A stretch of 64,000 bases of DNA from Sphingomonas beigongshangi (GCF_016820445.1 NZ_JADHDT010000001.1:248001-312000); one strand, 5' to 3'. Shown: positions 29,912 to 38,767, numbered from the stretch's first letter. A program made the numbers and translations. Notes: a model not told the origin generated them from the letters alone.

Positions 29912-30009
29912 AATCGAGCGCCGATCCTGTGTTGCCTCGGTAATACGGGCCGTTGCCAGCGGGGCGCAGCTGTTCTAGCTCTGTCGGTCACGAGAGCGAG
30001 GAGCATGAC

Positions 30010-31914
30010 GTGAAGCTGGTTCGGGGTGCCTGGAAGCTGCTGGTGGCGATCAAGGACGGGCTCGTCCTCGTCGCGATGCTGCTGTTCTTTGGCCTGTTGT
30101 TCGCGGCGCTCAACGCGCGGCCGGGATCGAAGCCGATCCGCAACGGCGCACTGGTGCTCGACCTCGACGGGCCGATCGTCGAACAGCCGGAAACGCCCTC
30201 CATCACGGCGATGCTGTCCGGCGGCGGCAGCAAGGTGCCCCATCAGTACCGGCTGCGCGATCTGGTGCGCAGCATCGACGCCGGCCGCGGCGACGACCGG
30301 GTCAAGGCGCTGGTGCTCGATCTCGACGAGTTCGGCGGCGGCTATCCGGCCTCCCTCAACGAGGTCGCCGATGCGATTCGCCGCTTCCGCGATAGCGGCA
30401 AGCCGGTCCTCGCCTACGCAACCGCCTATACCGACGCGGGATATCGGCTTGCCGCCAACGCCAGCGAGATATGGGTCAATCCGCTGGGGGGTACGATATT
30501 CACGGGGCCCGGTGGCAATTCCCTGTACTACAAGGGGCTGATCGACAAGCTGGGGGTCAACGTCCACGTCTACCGCGTCGGGAAGTTCAAGAGTTTCGTC
30601 GAACCCTATACGCGATCCGACCAAAGCCCGGAGGCGCGTGCCGCCAGCCAGGCGCTCTATGGCGCGCTGTTCGGCCAGTGGCAGGAGGCGATCGCCAAGG
30701 CGCGGCCAAAGGCGAACGTACGCGCCTTCCTGACCCAGCCGGACAAGATGATCCTGGGTGCTGGCGGCGACATGGCCAAGGCGAATTTGGCTGCGGGCAT
30801 CGTCGACAAGCTGGGCGACCGCGTCGCCTTCGGCCAGCGCGTCGCCCAGGTCGCGGGAGCCGACAGCAGCAAGCCGCTCGGCGGCTATGCGGCCATCCCC
30901 TATAACGCATGGGTCGATGCGCATCCGTTGCCGCGTACCGGCGACTCGATCGGCGTGGTGACGATCGCCGGCGACATCGTGGATGGCGAGGGCGGGCCGG
31001 GCAGCGCCCATGGCGATACGATCGCCAAGGCGATCCTCAACGGCCTCGCGAAGAAGGACCTGAAGGCGCTGGTCGTTCGCGTCGATTCGCCGGGCGGCTC
31101 CGTGCTCGCCTCCGAGCGGATCCGCCTTGCCATCCTGGAAGCGAAGAAGAAGGGGCTTCCCGTCGTCGTCTCGATGGGCGGGCTGGCCGCCTCCGGCGGC
31201 TATTGGGTGTCGACGCCGGGCGACGTGATCTTCGCGGAGCCGTCGACGATTACCGGGTCGATCGGCATCTTCGGGATCATCCCCAGCTTCGAGGCAAGCC
31301 TCGCCAAGATCGGGGTGACGACCGACGGCGTGAAGACCACGCCGCTGTCGGGCCAGCCCGACGTCACGGGTGGCCTCACCCCGATGCTGGACACGATCCT
31401 GCAGGCCGGGATCGAGAACGGCTACCGCAACTTCCTCGCACGTGTCGCGCAGTCGCGCCACATGACGCCCGAACGCGTCGACACAATCGCGCAGGGTCGC
31501 GTGTGGGACGGCGGTACGGCGCGCCAGATCAATCTGGTCGACCGCTTCGGCAATCTGAACGACGCGATCGCCGAGGCTGCGCGCCGCGCCAAGCTCGACC
31601 CGGCGAAGGTCCATGCGGAATATCTCGAGAAGGCGCCGGGCTTCGTCGCCACGCTCGCCGCGTCGCTCAATCGCGACGACGAGGACGGCGCCGGCGACGC
31701 CGCGACCAACGGCGGCGACGTGTTCAGCCGGATCGCAGCCGAGCGGCGCGCCACTTTCGCGCGTGCGCTTGGCGACGCGCGACGGCTCGCGACCTCCGGT
31801 TCTGTCCAGGCGCGCTGCCTCGAATGCGGCGAACTCGCACCGGCGGCCGCGAGCGCGGGCGATGCGAACCTGGTCGACCTGGTGCTCGCCCGTTTGGGGT
31901 TCCAGGGCTGGTGA
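30010..31914 (+). CDS. sppA: Signal peptide peptidase SppA, 67K type
   Basis: A 634-residue membrane-bound serine protease that degrades cleaved signal peptides. It has one N-terminal membrane helix (about 10-34). The tandem SppA layout is intact: the general base Lys194 in FKSFVEPYTR belongs to the first half and the nucleophile Ser395 in GGLAASGGYWV to the second. DSPGGSV precedes the nucleophile. The GTG start follows gcgaggag and begins MKLVRGAW. An extended Ala/Cys-containing C-terminus (about 585-634) goes beyond the conserved protease core. The stop overlaps the next gene as GTGA. Confidence 0.92.
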   Translation: MKLVRGAWKLLVAIKDGLVLVAMLLFFGLLFAALNARPGSKPIRNGALVLDLDGPIVEQPETPSITAMLSGGGSKVPHQYRLRDLVRSIDAGRGDDRVKALVLDLDEFGGGYPASLNEVADAIRRFRDSGKPVLAYATAYTDAGYRLAANASEIWVNPLGGTIFTGPGGNSLYYKGLIDKLGVNVHVYRVGKFKSFVEPYTRSDQSPEARAASQALYGALFGQWQEAIAKARPKANVRAFLTQPDKMILGAGGDMAKANLAAGIVDKLGDRVAFGQRVAQVAGADSSKPLGGYAAIPYNAWVDAHPLPRTGDSIGVVTIAGDIVDGEGGPGSAHGDTIAKAILNGLAKKDLKALVVRVDSPGGSVLASERIRLAILEAKKKGLPVVVSMGGLAASGGYWVSTPGDVIFAEPSTITGSIGIFGIIPSFEASLAKIGVTTDGVKTTPLSGQPDVTGGLTPMLDTILQAGIENGYRNFLARVAQSRHMTPERVDTIAQGRVWDGGTARQINLVDRFGNLNDAIAEAARRAKLDPAKVHAEYLEKAPGFVATLAASLNRDDEDGAGDAATNGGDVFSRIAAERRATFARALGDARRLATSGSVQARCLECGELAPAAASAGDANLVDLVLARLGFQGW

Positions 31915-32471
31915 TCGCGCTCCGCGCCGCGACGGCGGACGATGCGGGCGCAATTGCGGCAATCTATGCGCCGCACGTCCTCGCCGGCACGGTCTCGTTC
32001 GAGGAGGAGGCCCCCGACGCTCGCACAATGCGCGCGCGCATGGCGGCCTCGCACGGCCTCTACCCGTGGATCGTCGCCACCAGCGGCGAAGCCGAAGGCG
32101 GCGTGATCGGCTATGCCTATGGCTCGGAATTCTCGACGCGGCGTGCCTATCGATGGACCGTCGAGACGACGATCTATGTCGCCGACGTCGCGCAGCGGCA
32201 GGGCATCGGCCGCCTGCTCTATCCGGGGTTGATCGCGACGCTGCGCGAACAGGGCTTCACACAGGCGATCGGCCGCATCGCGCTGCCCAACGAACGTTCG
32301 ATCGCCCTGCACGAGGCAGTCGGCTTCCGCCGCGCCGGCGTGTTCCGCGAGATCGGGTACAAGCACGGGCAGTGGATCGACGTTGGCTATTGGCAGCGCG
32401 AACTCGCCGAACCGGGCGCACCCCCGGCAGAGCCACGCCCCTTCGTCGACGTCGGGGTCGTACGGGGGTAA
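31911..32471 (+). CDS. GNAT N-acetyltransferase, phosphinothricin-acetyltransferase-like
   Basis: A 186-residue acetyltransferase of the Pat/Bar/YncA group. It has IRxA-like IALRAATADDAGAIAAIYA at the N-terminus, TVSFEEEAPD, GYAYGS, VETTIYV and the acetyl-CoA loop QRQGIGRLLY. A later FREIGYKHGQWIDVGYWQ motif is typical of the phosphinothricin/methionine-sulfone acetylating subgroup. The GTG start overlaps the sppA stop (GTGA). The last 25 residues are Pro-rich and not conserved. The natural substrate is unknown. Confidence 0.88.
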   Translation: MIALRAATADDAGAIAAIYAPHVLAGTVSFEEEAPDARTMRARMAASHGLYPWIVATSGEAEGGVIGYAYGSEFSTRRAYRWTVETTIYVADVAQRQGIGRLLYPGLIATLREQGFTQAIGRIALPNERSIALHEAVGFRRAGVFREIGYKHGQWIDVGYWQRELAEPGAPPAEPRPFVDVGVVRG

Positions 32472-32528
32472 GGCCGGCCAAAGGGCATTCGCGGGATAAC
32501 GCTCGCCATAGGCCGGCCCGCTCAGGCA

Positions 32529-32720
32529 CTATTTAGTTGCATCGGGAAGCAGGGCGTTCAGGGCGAGACCGGCCGGCAGAAGGTGACCGAGCCCGAACAT
32601 GTGCGCGAGAGTATAACCGACGAGCGGTAAAATCGGCCAGAAAACCATCAGCGCAGCGAATAGAATCAGGGTCTTGTAGCCCGCCTCGCCGAAGCGGACG
32701 CGTTTCCACTCCGCCTTCAA
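32529..32720 (-). CDS. C-terminal part of a probable frameshifted membrane protein gene
   Basis: A 63-residue frame beginning at an unlikely TTG with two membrane helices (LILFAALMVFWPILPLVGY and a second near HLLPAGLALNALL). Its frame stays open upstream through readable residues (FDVDVAAADIESKARLLL) lying inside the neighbouring frame. This strongly suggests that it is the end of the gene that starts at 33097, cut off by a one-base shift near 32781-32790. No family is recognised. Confidence 0.55.
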   Translation of the reverse strand: MKAEWKRVRFGEAGYKTLILFAALMVFWPILPLVGYTLAHMFGLGHLLPAGLALNALLPDATK

Positions 32721-33097
32721 CAGCAGCCGTGCCTTGCTTTCGATGTCCGCTGCCGCAACGTCGACGTCAAACGCCGCGGCTGCGCGCGCAGGTCAATCCG
32801 CAGTGCCGCAATGGCGTCCAGAACATCCTTCCATTCGCTTTTAGCTGGATTTTCGCGCAGGTTGATCCGCGTTGCGGCCTCGTCGAATGCCAGCCAGGCG
32901 GCGTCTCCCGTGCCGCCGGTGCATCGAGCAAGCTGCCGCGACGCGGCAAGCAGCTTGCTCAGATCGGTACGCTGGTCGTTTATCCAGGATTGGCGAAATT
33001 CCGAGACCTTAGTTCCCCGTACGACGACAAAGCCAAATATCGTCAGCGCCGTCGCAATCGGACCAAAGCCGATCAGGGCGAATTGTGTAGCGTTCAT
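32717..33097 (-). CDS. N-terminal part of a probable frameshifted membrane protein gene
   Basis: A 126-residue frame with one N-terminal helix (FALIGFGPIATALTIFGFVVV) and a mostly helical soluble region (SEFRQSWINDQRTDLSKLLAASRQLA, then WLAFDEAATRINLRENPAKSEW in parts). The final 26 residues turn abruptly Arg/Thr-rich, as expected after a shift out of frame. Joined to the downstream frame it would give a protein of about 189 residues with a three-helix topology. The function is unknown. The GC content is lower than in its neighbours. Confidence 0.65.
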   Translation of the reverse strand: MNATQFALIGFGPIATALTIFGFVVVRGTKVSEFRQSWINDQRTDLSKLLAASRQLARCTGGTGDAAWLAFDEAATRINLRENPAKSEWKDVLDAIAALRIDLRAQPRRLTSTLRQRTSKARHGCC

Positions 33098-33194
33098 GAT
33101 TTCCCACTTCTGATGTAACCACTGCGAAGTGAGCCAGAGATCGTCAAAGCTTCGGCTGACTCGACGCGGGAGACTGGTTCAGAATGAAGGAGAA

Positions 33195-33827
33195 CTACCG
33201 CCGCCCCCGATAGGCGGGCAGGCCCAGATGCCAGTGGATGGCCGCTGCGCGCAGGCCGAAGCCTGCCAGCGCGGCGGCGACCGCGGCGGGCGCGCTGGGA
33301 ATACCGGCGAGGTTCAGCGCGACATAGCTGGACGAGGACAAGGCGGCGGCGGTGACATAGAGTTCGGGACGCATCAGGATCGAAGGCTCGCCGGCCAGCA
33401 CGTCGCGAATGATCCCCCCGACGCAGGCGGTCACTACGCCCATGACCGCGGCCGGGATCGGCGGGATGCCATAGCCGATCGCCTTCGCCGCGCCATAGAC
33501 CGCATAAGCGGCAAGCCCGACCGCATCGAACCAGGCCAGCGCGCTGTCGCGCCACCAGCGTTCGGGCGTGACCCAGATCACGGCGGCCATCGTCAGGCAG
33601 ACGGTCGCTGCCCGCGCGTCATGGACCCAGAAGACCGGCGCGCCGATCAGCAGGTCCCGCACCGTTCCGCCGCCGACGCCGGTGATCAACGCGAAGAAGG
33701 CCAGCGTCACTGCCGTCTGTCCCCGCTTGGCCGCGGCGAGCGCGCCCGAGGCGGCGAACACGGCAAGCCCGGCGACATCGAACCAGGGCGCGAAGGCGGG
33801 CAGCAGCAGGGCGGTGGGCGTCAACAT
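33195..33827 (-). CDS. Trimeric intracellular cation channel (TRIC/UPF0126) family protein
   Basis: A 210-residue protein with seven hydrophobic helices and the duplicated family layout. The first half has DVAGLAVFAASGALAA and GVGGGTVRDLL, and the second half has FDAVGLAAYAVYGA and CVGGIIRDVLAGE. The GGG..RD motifs are the conserved pore signature. It probably conducts K+ or other monovalent cations; prokaryotic members form trimers. It ends with PAYRGRR. The ATG start is unambiguous. Confidence 0.9.
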   Translation of the reverse strand: MLTPTALLLPAFAPWFDVAGLAVFAASGALAAAKRGQTAVTLAFFALITGVGGGTVRDLLIGAPVFWVHDARAATVCLTMAAVIWVTPERWWRDSALAWFDAVGLAAYAVYGAAKAIGYGIPPIPAAVMGVVTACVGGIIRDVLAGEPSILMRPELYVTAAALSSSSYVALNLAGIPSAPAAVAAALAGFGLRAAAIHWHLGLPAYRGRR

Positions 33828-33887
33828 GGCACCGCCTGCCTAGCGAAAGCCGACCGCGAAGAGTACCGCCCGCAGTGCGCGATCCAG

Positions 33888-33937
33888 CGAGGCCGGATCG
33901 GGCCGGCACCGCGTCCACGCACTAAATCAAACTCTAG
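33888..33937. repeat. Intergenic repeat, copy C (contains the stop of the next gene)
   Basis: Read on the minus strand this starts with the TAG stop at 33934-33936, continues AGTTTGAT, and carries TGCGTGGACGCGGTGCCGG followed by CCCGATCCGGCC. It is the closest relative of copy A, also beginning at a TAG stop. Confidence 0.6.
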
Positions 33938-34605
33938 AAGCGGTGCCCGATCACCAGATTGACGATGGGGTTGATCGGACTTTCGATCGCGTTGCGCTCC
34001 GCCCGGGTTTGACGCGCGACATTGGCGACGTCGTTATAGGCTCGCCCCTGCATCGCGCCGACCTCGAACCCGACGCTGGTGTCCCGGTCGACCCGATCGG
34101 TATAGCCCATGGTCAGTGCGGGTGCGCGCCGCATGTTGGTCTTCATCCCGGGAATGTTCAGCCGACGCAGACTGGGCAATATGCCGCGCATCGCGATCTC
34201 GGACGGTCCCATCGGCCGCGGGTTGAAGACGCGCGTCCCCATCGACAGGTGGAAGCCGTGATCGCCGGCCGGGAAGAAGTCGACCATCTGCCCCGTCATG
34301 CGCGAATGGAACATCTCGCGCGAACCATCGCCGACCGACTGCACGGTCACGCGCATGCTCAGCTTGCCGGCGAGCCGGGCCGAGCGCTCGACCGATCCGC
34401 CCGCCGCCACGGGCGCGAGCGACAGACGCATCGGCCCCCGCGGTGCGGGCGCAGCGGCGGGCGGGAGGAAGGGCGCGTTCGGTATCGACGCCGCCGGCAC
34501 CGCAGGCGATGGGGGAATTGCGGGCTGCGCCGGCGACTGCGCACCGGCGGCACCATTCAGGCCGATCACCGCCAGCGCTGTGCTGCACCACACCAGTCGA
34601 CGCAT
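33934..34605 (-). CDS. Exported protein of unknown function, possibly outer-membrane
   Basis: A 223-residue protein with a signal peptide (MRRLVWCSTALAVIGLNGAAGAQ), a Pro/Ala-rich linker to about residue 60, and a globular region with alternating hydrophobic residues that ends VIGHRF. A terminal Phe and beta-like stretches (FHLSMGTRVF, ALTMGYTDRV, SVGFEVGAMQG) suggest a small outer-membrane barrel or surface protein. The ATG of MRRLVW has a good ribosome site (GGGAGAAC). No family was recognised. It is divergent from ychF and ends in an intergenic repeat. Confidence 0.72.
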   Translation of the reverse strand: MRRLVWCSTALAVIGLNGAAGAQSPAQPAIPPSPAVPAASIPNAPFLPPAAAPAPRGPMRLSLAPVAAGGSVERSARLAGKLSMRVTVQSVGDGSREMFHSRMTGQMVDFFPAGDHGFHLSMGTRVFNPRPMGPSEIAMRGILPSLRRLNIPGMKTNMRRAPALTMGYTDRVDRDTSVGFEVGAMQGRAYNDVANVARQTRAERNAIESPINPIVNLVIGHRF

Positions 34606-34840
34606 GTGTTCTCCCACCACAGCGATCTCATTCCACGCCGACCGTCCCCACGGCCGCCGTCCCGCTGCATACCACAGACGACGCGCGGCGGATCAAGGCA
34701 CAATTGTGGCATGCCTGTCATGCGGCGAACCGTGCATTTCTGTAGACGAAAAGAGGGAACCGCTTAACTGCTGGTCAAGCATGGTGCAGCCGGGTAAGGG
34801 CGCGACCTTCCCGTCCATTTTGCAGAACAGAGTTTTCCTC

Positions 34841-35941
34841 ATGGGTTTCCGCTGCGGCATCGTGGGCCTGCCCAACGTCGGCAAGTCCACCCTCTTCAAC
34901 GCGCTGACCGAGACTGCTGCGGCGCAGGCGGCCAATTACCCGTTCTGCACGATCGAGCCCAACGTCGGCAACGTCGCCGTGCCCGATCCCCGGCTGTACG
35001 AGCTGGCCAAGATCGCGAATTCCGCCAAGATCATCGAGACGCAGCTCGCGTTCGTCGACATCGCCGGCCTGGTGCGCGGCGCCTCCAAGGGAGAGGGCCT
35101 GGGCAACCAGTTCCTCGGCAACATTCGTGAGGTCGACGCGATCGTCCACGTGCTGCGCTGCTTCGAGGACGGCGACGTCACCCATGTCGAAGGCAAGGTC
35201 GACCCGATCGCGGATGCGGAGACGGTCGAGACCGAGCTGATGCTGTCCGATCTCGAAAGCCTGGAAAAGCGCGTGCCGGCCCTGATCAAGAAGGGGCAGC
35301 AGGGCGACAAGGACGCCAAGATCGGTGCGAGCGTGCTCGGCCAGGCGCTCGACCTGCTACGCGAGGGCAAGCCGGCGCGGCTGACGCAGCCGAAGGACGC
35401 CGAGGAGGCGCGCGTCTTCTCGCAGGCGCAGCTGATCACCGCCAAGCCGGTGCTCTATGTCTGCAACGTCGAGGAGGCCAATGCCGCTGCCGGCAACGCG
35501 CATTCGGCGCGGGTGTTCGAGAAGGCGGCGGCAGAGGGCGCGGAAGCGGTGGTCGTCTCCGCCGCGATCGAGGCGGAAATCGCGACGATGGTGCCGGAAG
35601 ACCGCGGCGAATTCCTCTCCGAACTGGGGCTGACGGAAACGGGGCTCGGCCGCGTTATCCGTGCCGGCTACAAGCTGCTTCACCTCCTCACCTTCTTCAC
35701 GGTCGGTCCCAAGGAGGCACGCGCCTGGACGGTCCATGCGGGTGCCAAGGCGCCACAGGCGGCGGGAGAGATCCACACCGACTTCGAACGCGGCTTCATC
35801 CGCGCGGAAACGATCGCCTATGACGATTACGTCAAGTTCGGCGGCGAAAGCGGCGCGCGCGATGCGGGCAAGCTGCGGCAGGAAGGCAAGGACTATGTCG
35901 TCCACGACGGCGACGTGATGCTGTTCCGCTTCAACGTCTGA
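34841..35941 (+). CDS. ychF: Redox-regulated ATPase YchF (Obg-like)
   Basis: A 366-residue universally conserved P-loop protein that prefers ATP to GTP and binds ribosomes. It shows GLPNVGKST (9-17), the G2 segment NYPFCTIEPN, the G3 segment DIAGLVRGASKGEGLGNQFL, and the C-terminal TGS domain (TFFTVGPKEARAW onward, ending DVMLFRFNV). The ATG at 34841 was chosen from the conserved MGFRCGIVG start. The reading frame is open far upstream but crosses the divergent gene. Confidence 0.97.
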   Translation: MGFRCGIVGLPNVGKSTLFNALTETAAAQAANYPFCTIEPNVGNVAVPDPRLYELAKIANSAKIIETQLAFVDIAGLVRGASKGEGLGNQFLGNIREVDAIVHVLRCFEDGDVTHVEGKVDPIADAETVETELMLSDLESLEKRVPALIKKGQQGDKDAKIGASVLGQALDLLREGKPARLTQPKDAEEARVFSQAQLITAKPVLYVCNVEEANAAAGNAHSARVFEKAAAEGAEAVVVSAAIEAEIATMVPEDRGEFLSELGLTETGLGRVIRAGYKLLHLLTFFTVGPKEARAWTVHAGAKAPQAAGEIHTDFERGFIRAETIAYDDYVKFGGESGARDAGKLRQEGKDYVVHDGDVMLFRFNV

Positions 35942-35995
35942 CGGCGGCAATCACTATCGCATTGCTGGACCGCACCAGTCGGATAAGGTGAGGGT

Positions 35996-36322
35996 ATGTC
36001 TATATACGCCTTATTCAATGTGCCTCTGCAGGATCGTCTGGTCACGCCAATCCATCCGGAAACGTGGTTTCCAAATACGCCATATCCGCGTGAGGCGCGG
36101 GAACGGCACGAGCAAGGTGCTGTCTCTGTCGAGGTGGTCGTTGATGAAAAGGGGCGTGTCTCCGGATGCGCGGTGACCTTCTCCAGCGGATCTGCTGCTT
36201 TGGATGAGATGACATGCACGCTGGCCCGCCGAAATGGGCGCTTCAAGCCTGCGATTACCAATGGCGTCCCGGTACGCGCCACCTATTCTCTTCGAAGCAT
36301 CCGATGGGTACTTAATCCCTGA
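35996..36322 (+). CDS. Stand-alone TonB C-terminal-like protein, first of a tandem pair
   Basis: A 108-residue protein that aligns along its length with the gene at 36415 and with TonB C-terminal domains. Shared features are a Trp-Phe-Pro N-terminal motif, YPREAR, QGAVSVEVVVDEKGRVSGC, SSGSAALDEMTC, LARRNGRFKPA and a final RWVL. It lacks the TonB membrane helix, although its first 12 residues are mildly hydrophobic. Codon use is noticeably less GC-rich than that of its paralogue. It may be an exported or periplasmic TonB-like adaptor; that is inference from the domain. Confidence 0.75.
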   Translation: MSIYALFNVPLQDRLVTPIHPETWFPNTPYPREARERHEQGAVSVEVVVDEKGRVSGCAVTFSSGSAALDEMTCTLARRNGRFKPAITNGVPVRATYSLRSIRWVLNP

Positions 36323-36414
36323 TTTGCTTGTTATTTGTGATGCGAATGTCACGCGGCGAGTTGTCGAGTGTGACGCGGCGTGACAGGCAGAAAACGCGCG
36401 GTTAGTATAGGTCC

Positions 36415-36753
36415 ATGTCGATCCTACTTCTGGCGCTCTTCCTGCAGGACTTGAACGGCGACTTGCCGCCCTCGCCCATCCGCGACGGCAGCGACTGGTT
36501 TCCAATGACGCCCTATCCGGCTGAAGCGCTCGCCAAGCGACAGCAGGGCAAGGTCTCGGCGATGCTGGCGATCGACGCCAAGGGGCGCGTCGTCGGATGC
36601 CGTATCACCAGCTCGAGCGGGTCGGCCGCGCTCGACCGGCAGACGTGCGAGCTGGCGCGACGCAATGCGCGGTTCGTCCCGGCGTCGCATGCCGGCACCG
36701 CGGTGGCGGGAAGCTTCGCCCTACGCGACGTCACTTGGGTGCTGCCCGAATGA
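36415..36753 (+). CDS. Stand-alone TonB C-terminal-like protein, second of a tandem pair
   Basis: A 112-residue paralogue of the upstream gene, roughly half identical by eye. It has a short hydrophobic N-terminus (MSILLLALFLQ) that may be a weak signal or anchor, then WFPMTPYPAEAL, QGKVSAMLAIDAKGRVVGC, SSGSAALDRQTC, LARRNARFVPA and a final TWVLPE. The two Cys in equivalent places of both paralogues could form a disulfide in the periplasm. It is GC-rich like the rest of the window, unlike its neighbour. Function beyond a TonB-like fold is unknown. Confidence 0.78.
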   Translation: MSILLLALFLQDLNGDLPPSPIRDGSDWFPMTPYPAEALAKRQQGKVSAMLAIDAKGRVVGCRITSSSGSAALDRQTCELARRNARFVPASHAGTAVAGSFALRDVTWVLPE

Positions 36754-36817
36754 TCGCGCGTCGCGCCCGAGAGGCTGGCGACCCCATGGTGACGCGGGTC
36801 GCGGTTCGCGCTAGCGC

Positions 36818-37129
36818 GTGACGATGCTGTTTCGGCTGCTCCTGGCCCTCTTGCTCGCGACCTTCGCCATGCCCGGCGCGGCGCCGGCTGCCTGTCACGA
36901 TGCGATCGAGGCCGCGCCGCACGCCATGGCGACGGATCGCCATCCTACCCCTCGATCGGATGCCGATGCGGTTCACGGCTGTATCGGCTGTATCCCGCCC
37001 AGCGACTGGTTGCGCGCACCGCTCGTGGCAGCCGCTCCGGCGTCGCGGCCGGTCCTGATCGCGCGGGCCATGCGACTGGATGTCGGCCAGGGGACGCCGC
37101 CAGCCCTGCCACCGCCGCGAACCGGCTGA
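36818..37129 (+). CDS. Small exported Cys/His-containing protein, possible metal-related
   Basis: A 103-residue protein with a signal peptide (FRLLLALLLATFAMPGAAPA). The mature part has CHD, several His, and a GCIGCIPP motif near the middle, then an Ala/Pro-rich tail. The arrangement resembles the DUF2946-type small proteins found beside copper-handling genes, but the match is not certain. A GTG at 36818 or an ATG two codons later can start it. It is 57 bases upstream of the Met/His-rich barrel and very likely forms an operon with it. Confidence 0.65.
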   Translation: MTMLFRLLLALLLATFAMPGAAPAACHDAIEAAPHAMATDRHPTPRSDADAVHGCIGCIPPSDWLRAPLVAAAPASRPVLIARAMRLDVGQGTPPALPPPRTG

Positions 37130-37186
37130 GCGCGCGGGGCGATGCCCCGCTGACTCGGACCAATATTCGCGAAGCGAGACGACACT

Positions 37187-38767
37187 ATGTTAGCGACACA
37201 TTTGCTGGCGGCGCTTGCCGCGGGCGGCATTGCGCCCGTCGCGGCGCAGGACCATCACGCCATGCCTGGCATGGCAATGCCGGCGACATTCGACCAACCG
37301 GCGACGACCGACGGAAAACCTCGCCGATCCGCAACGGCCGGCCATCATGCCGGCACGGGCCATGCTGCCGCGGCGCCTACCGCGACCGCAGCGGCGAAGG
37401 CGGCGCAGCAGCCGGACATGGGCCATGCCGCGTCCGGCAGCATGACGATGGGTCAAGCGGCCATGGATCATGCGGTGATGGATCACGGCGCGATGGGACA
37501 CGACGGCATGGCGATGCCGGCCTTCACCGCGCCGGCCGCCTATCGCGACGCCGCGTCCGACGCATGGGCCAAGGCGCCTCCCGGCGCCCCACCGGCAACG
37601 ATGTCCATGGGTGCCGGCGGTGGATGGTACCAGACGGGCAGCGGCACCAGCCGCCTCCCCGCGGGCGAGGGGCCGATGCGCGGCGCGATGATCCACGCCG
37701 GCGACTGGATGCTGATGGCGCATGGCTATGCCTGGGGCGTCGCGACGCGGCAGGGCGGTCCGCGCGGCGGCAGCGACGCTTTCGTCGGATCGATGGCCAT
37801 GCTGATGGCGGACCGCGATCTGGGCGACGCCTTCCATGTGCAGGTACGCGGCATGGGCAGCCTGGAACCGCTGATGGGACCGCGCGGCTATGCGAATCTG
37901 TTCGCCACCGGCGAGCTGGCGAACGGCCGCCCGCTCGTCGACCGCCAGCACCCGCACGACCTGTTCATGGAGCTGTCGGCGCGGCTCGATGCGCGGCTGG
38001 GCGAGAATGCGACCGCCTTCGTCTATGCCGCTCCCGTCGGCGAGCCGGCGCTCGGCCCGAGCGCGTTCATGCATCGGGCCTCGGCCCGCTACCTGCCGAT
38101 GGCGCCGATCACGCACCACTGGTTCGATTCGACGCACATCACCTACGGCGTCGTCACCGCCGGCTATGCGGGACCGAGGGTCCAGCTGGAGGCCTCGGCG
38201 TTCCGTGGGCGCGAACCGGACGAGCATCGCTGGGACATAGAATCGCCCAGGCTCGATTCGTGGAGCGTGCGCGGCACCTGGACCCCCTCCCCCTTCTTGG
38301 CCGTGCAGGTCAGCCATGGCCGGCTCGACAGTCCCGAGCAGCAGCATCCCGGCGAGGATGAGGCACGGACCACGGCCAGCATTTCCTACGCGCGCGCCGG
38401 CCTCGCGCTAACCGGCGCCTGGTCGCGCAAGACGCGGCTCGCCCCTAGCGGTTCGGATGGCGCGTCACTGACCGCGTGGCTGGGCGAGGCGACCTGGGAA
38501 ATCGACCGTCGCCATGCGATCTTCGGCCGGATCGAGAATGTCGCCAACGACGAGCTGTTCCCGGCCGATGACGATCCGCGCCACGACATCGCCTATCGCG
38601 TCACCAAGGCGGAAGCGGGCTATGCCTATCGCCTGCCCATCGTGGGACCGCTCGGGGTCGCGCTGGGCGGGACGGTCGCCGTCTATGATAGACCCCGTGC
38701 GATCGCAGAGGCCTATGGGCATCCGGTGAGCGGGACGGTCTTCGCGAAGTTCGCGCTGGGCCTGTAG
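37187..38767 (+). CDS. Met/His-rich outer-membrane barrel protein, probably copper-associated
   Basis: A 526-residue exported protein. A short signal peptide (LLAALAAGGIAPVAAQ) is followed by about 110 residues rich in Met, His and Gly (HHAMPGMAMP, MDHAVMDHGAMGHDGMAM), typical of periplasmic copper-binding tails such as those of CopB/PcoB. From about residue 145 there is a conserved beta-barrel-like part (WMLMAHGYAWG, DRQHPHDLFMELSA, PITHHWFDSTHITYG, FRGREPDEHRWD). It ends TVFAKFALGL. It is almost twice the length of CopB. Copper or silver export or binding is the best guess, but no CopA oxidase or efflux pump is adjacent. Confidence 0.8.
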   Translation: MLATHLLAALAAGGIAPVAAQDHHAMPGMAMPATFDQPATTDGKPRRSATAGHHAGTGHAAAAPTATAAAKAAQQPDMGHAASGSMTMGQAAMDHAVMDHGAMGHDGMAMPAFTAPAAYRDAASDAWAKAPPGAPPATMSMGAGGGWYQTGSGTSRLPAGEGPMRGAMIHAGDWMLMAHGYAWGVATRQGGPRGGSDAFVGSMAMLMADRDLGDAFHVQVRGMGSLEPLMGPRGYANLFATGELANGRPLVDRQHPHDLFMELSARLDARLGENATAFVYAAPVGEPALGPSAFMHRASARYLPMAPITHHWFDSTHITYGVVTAGYAGPRVQLEASAFRGREPDEHRWDIESPRLDSWSVRGTWTPSPFLAVQVSHGRLDSPEQQHPGEDEARTTASISYARAGLALTGAWSRKTRLAPSGSDGASLTAWLGEATWEIDRRHAIFGRIENVANDELFPADDDPRHDIAYRVTKAEAGYAYRLPIVGPLGVALGGTVAVYDRPRAIAEAYGHPVSGTVFAKFALGL

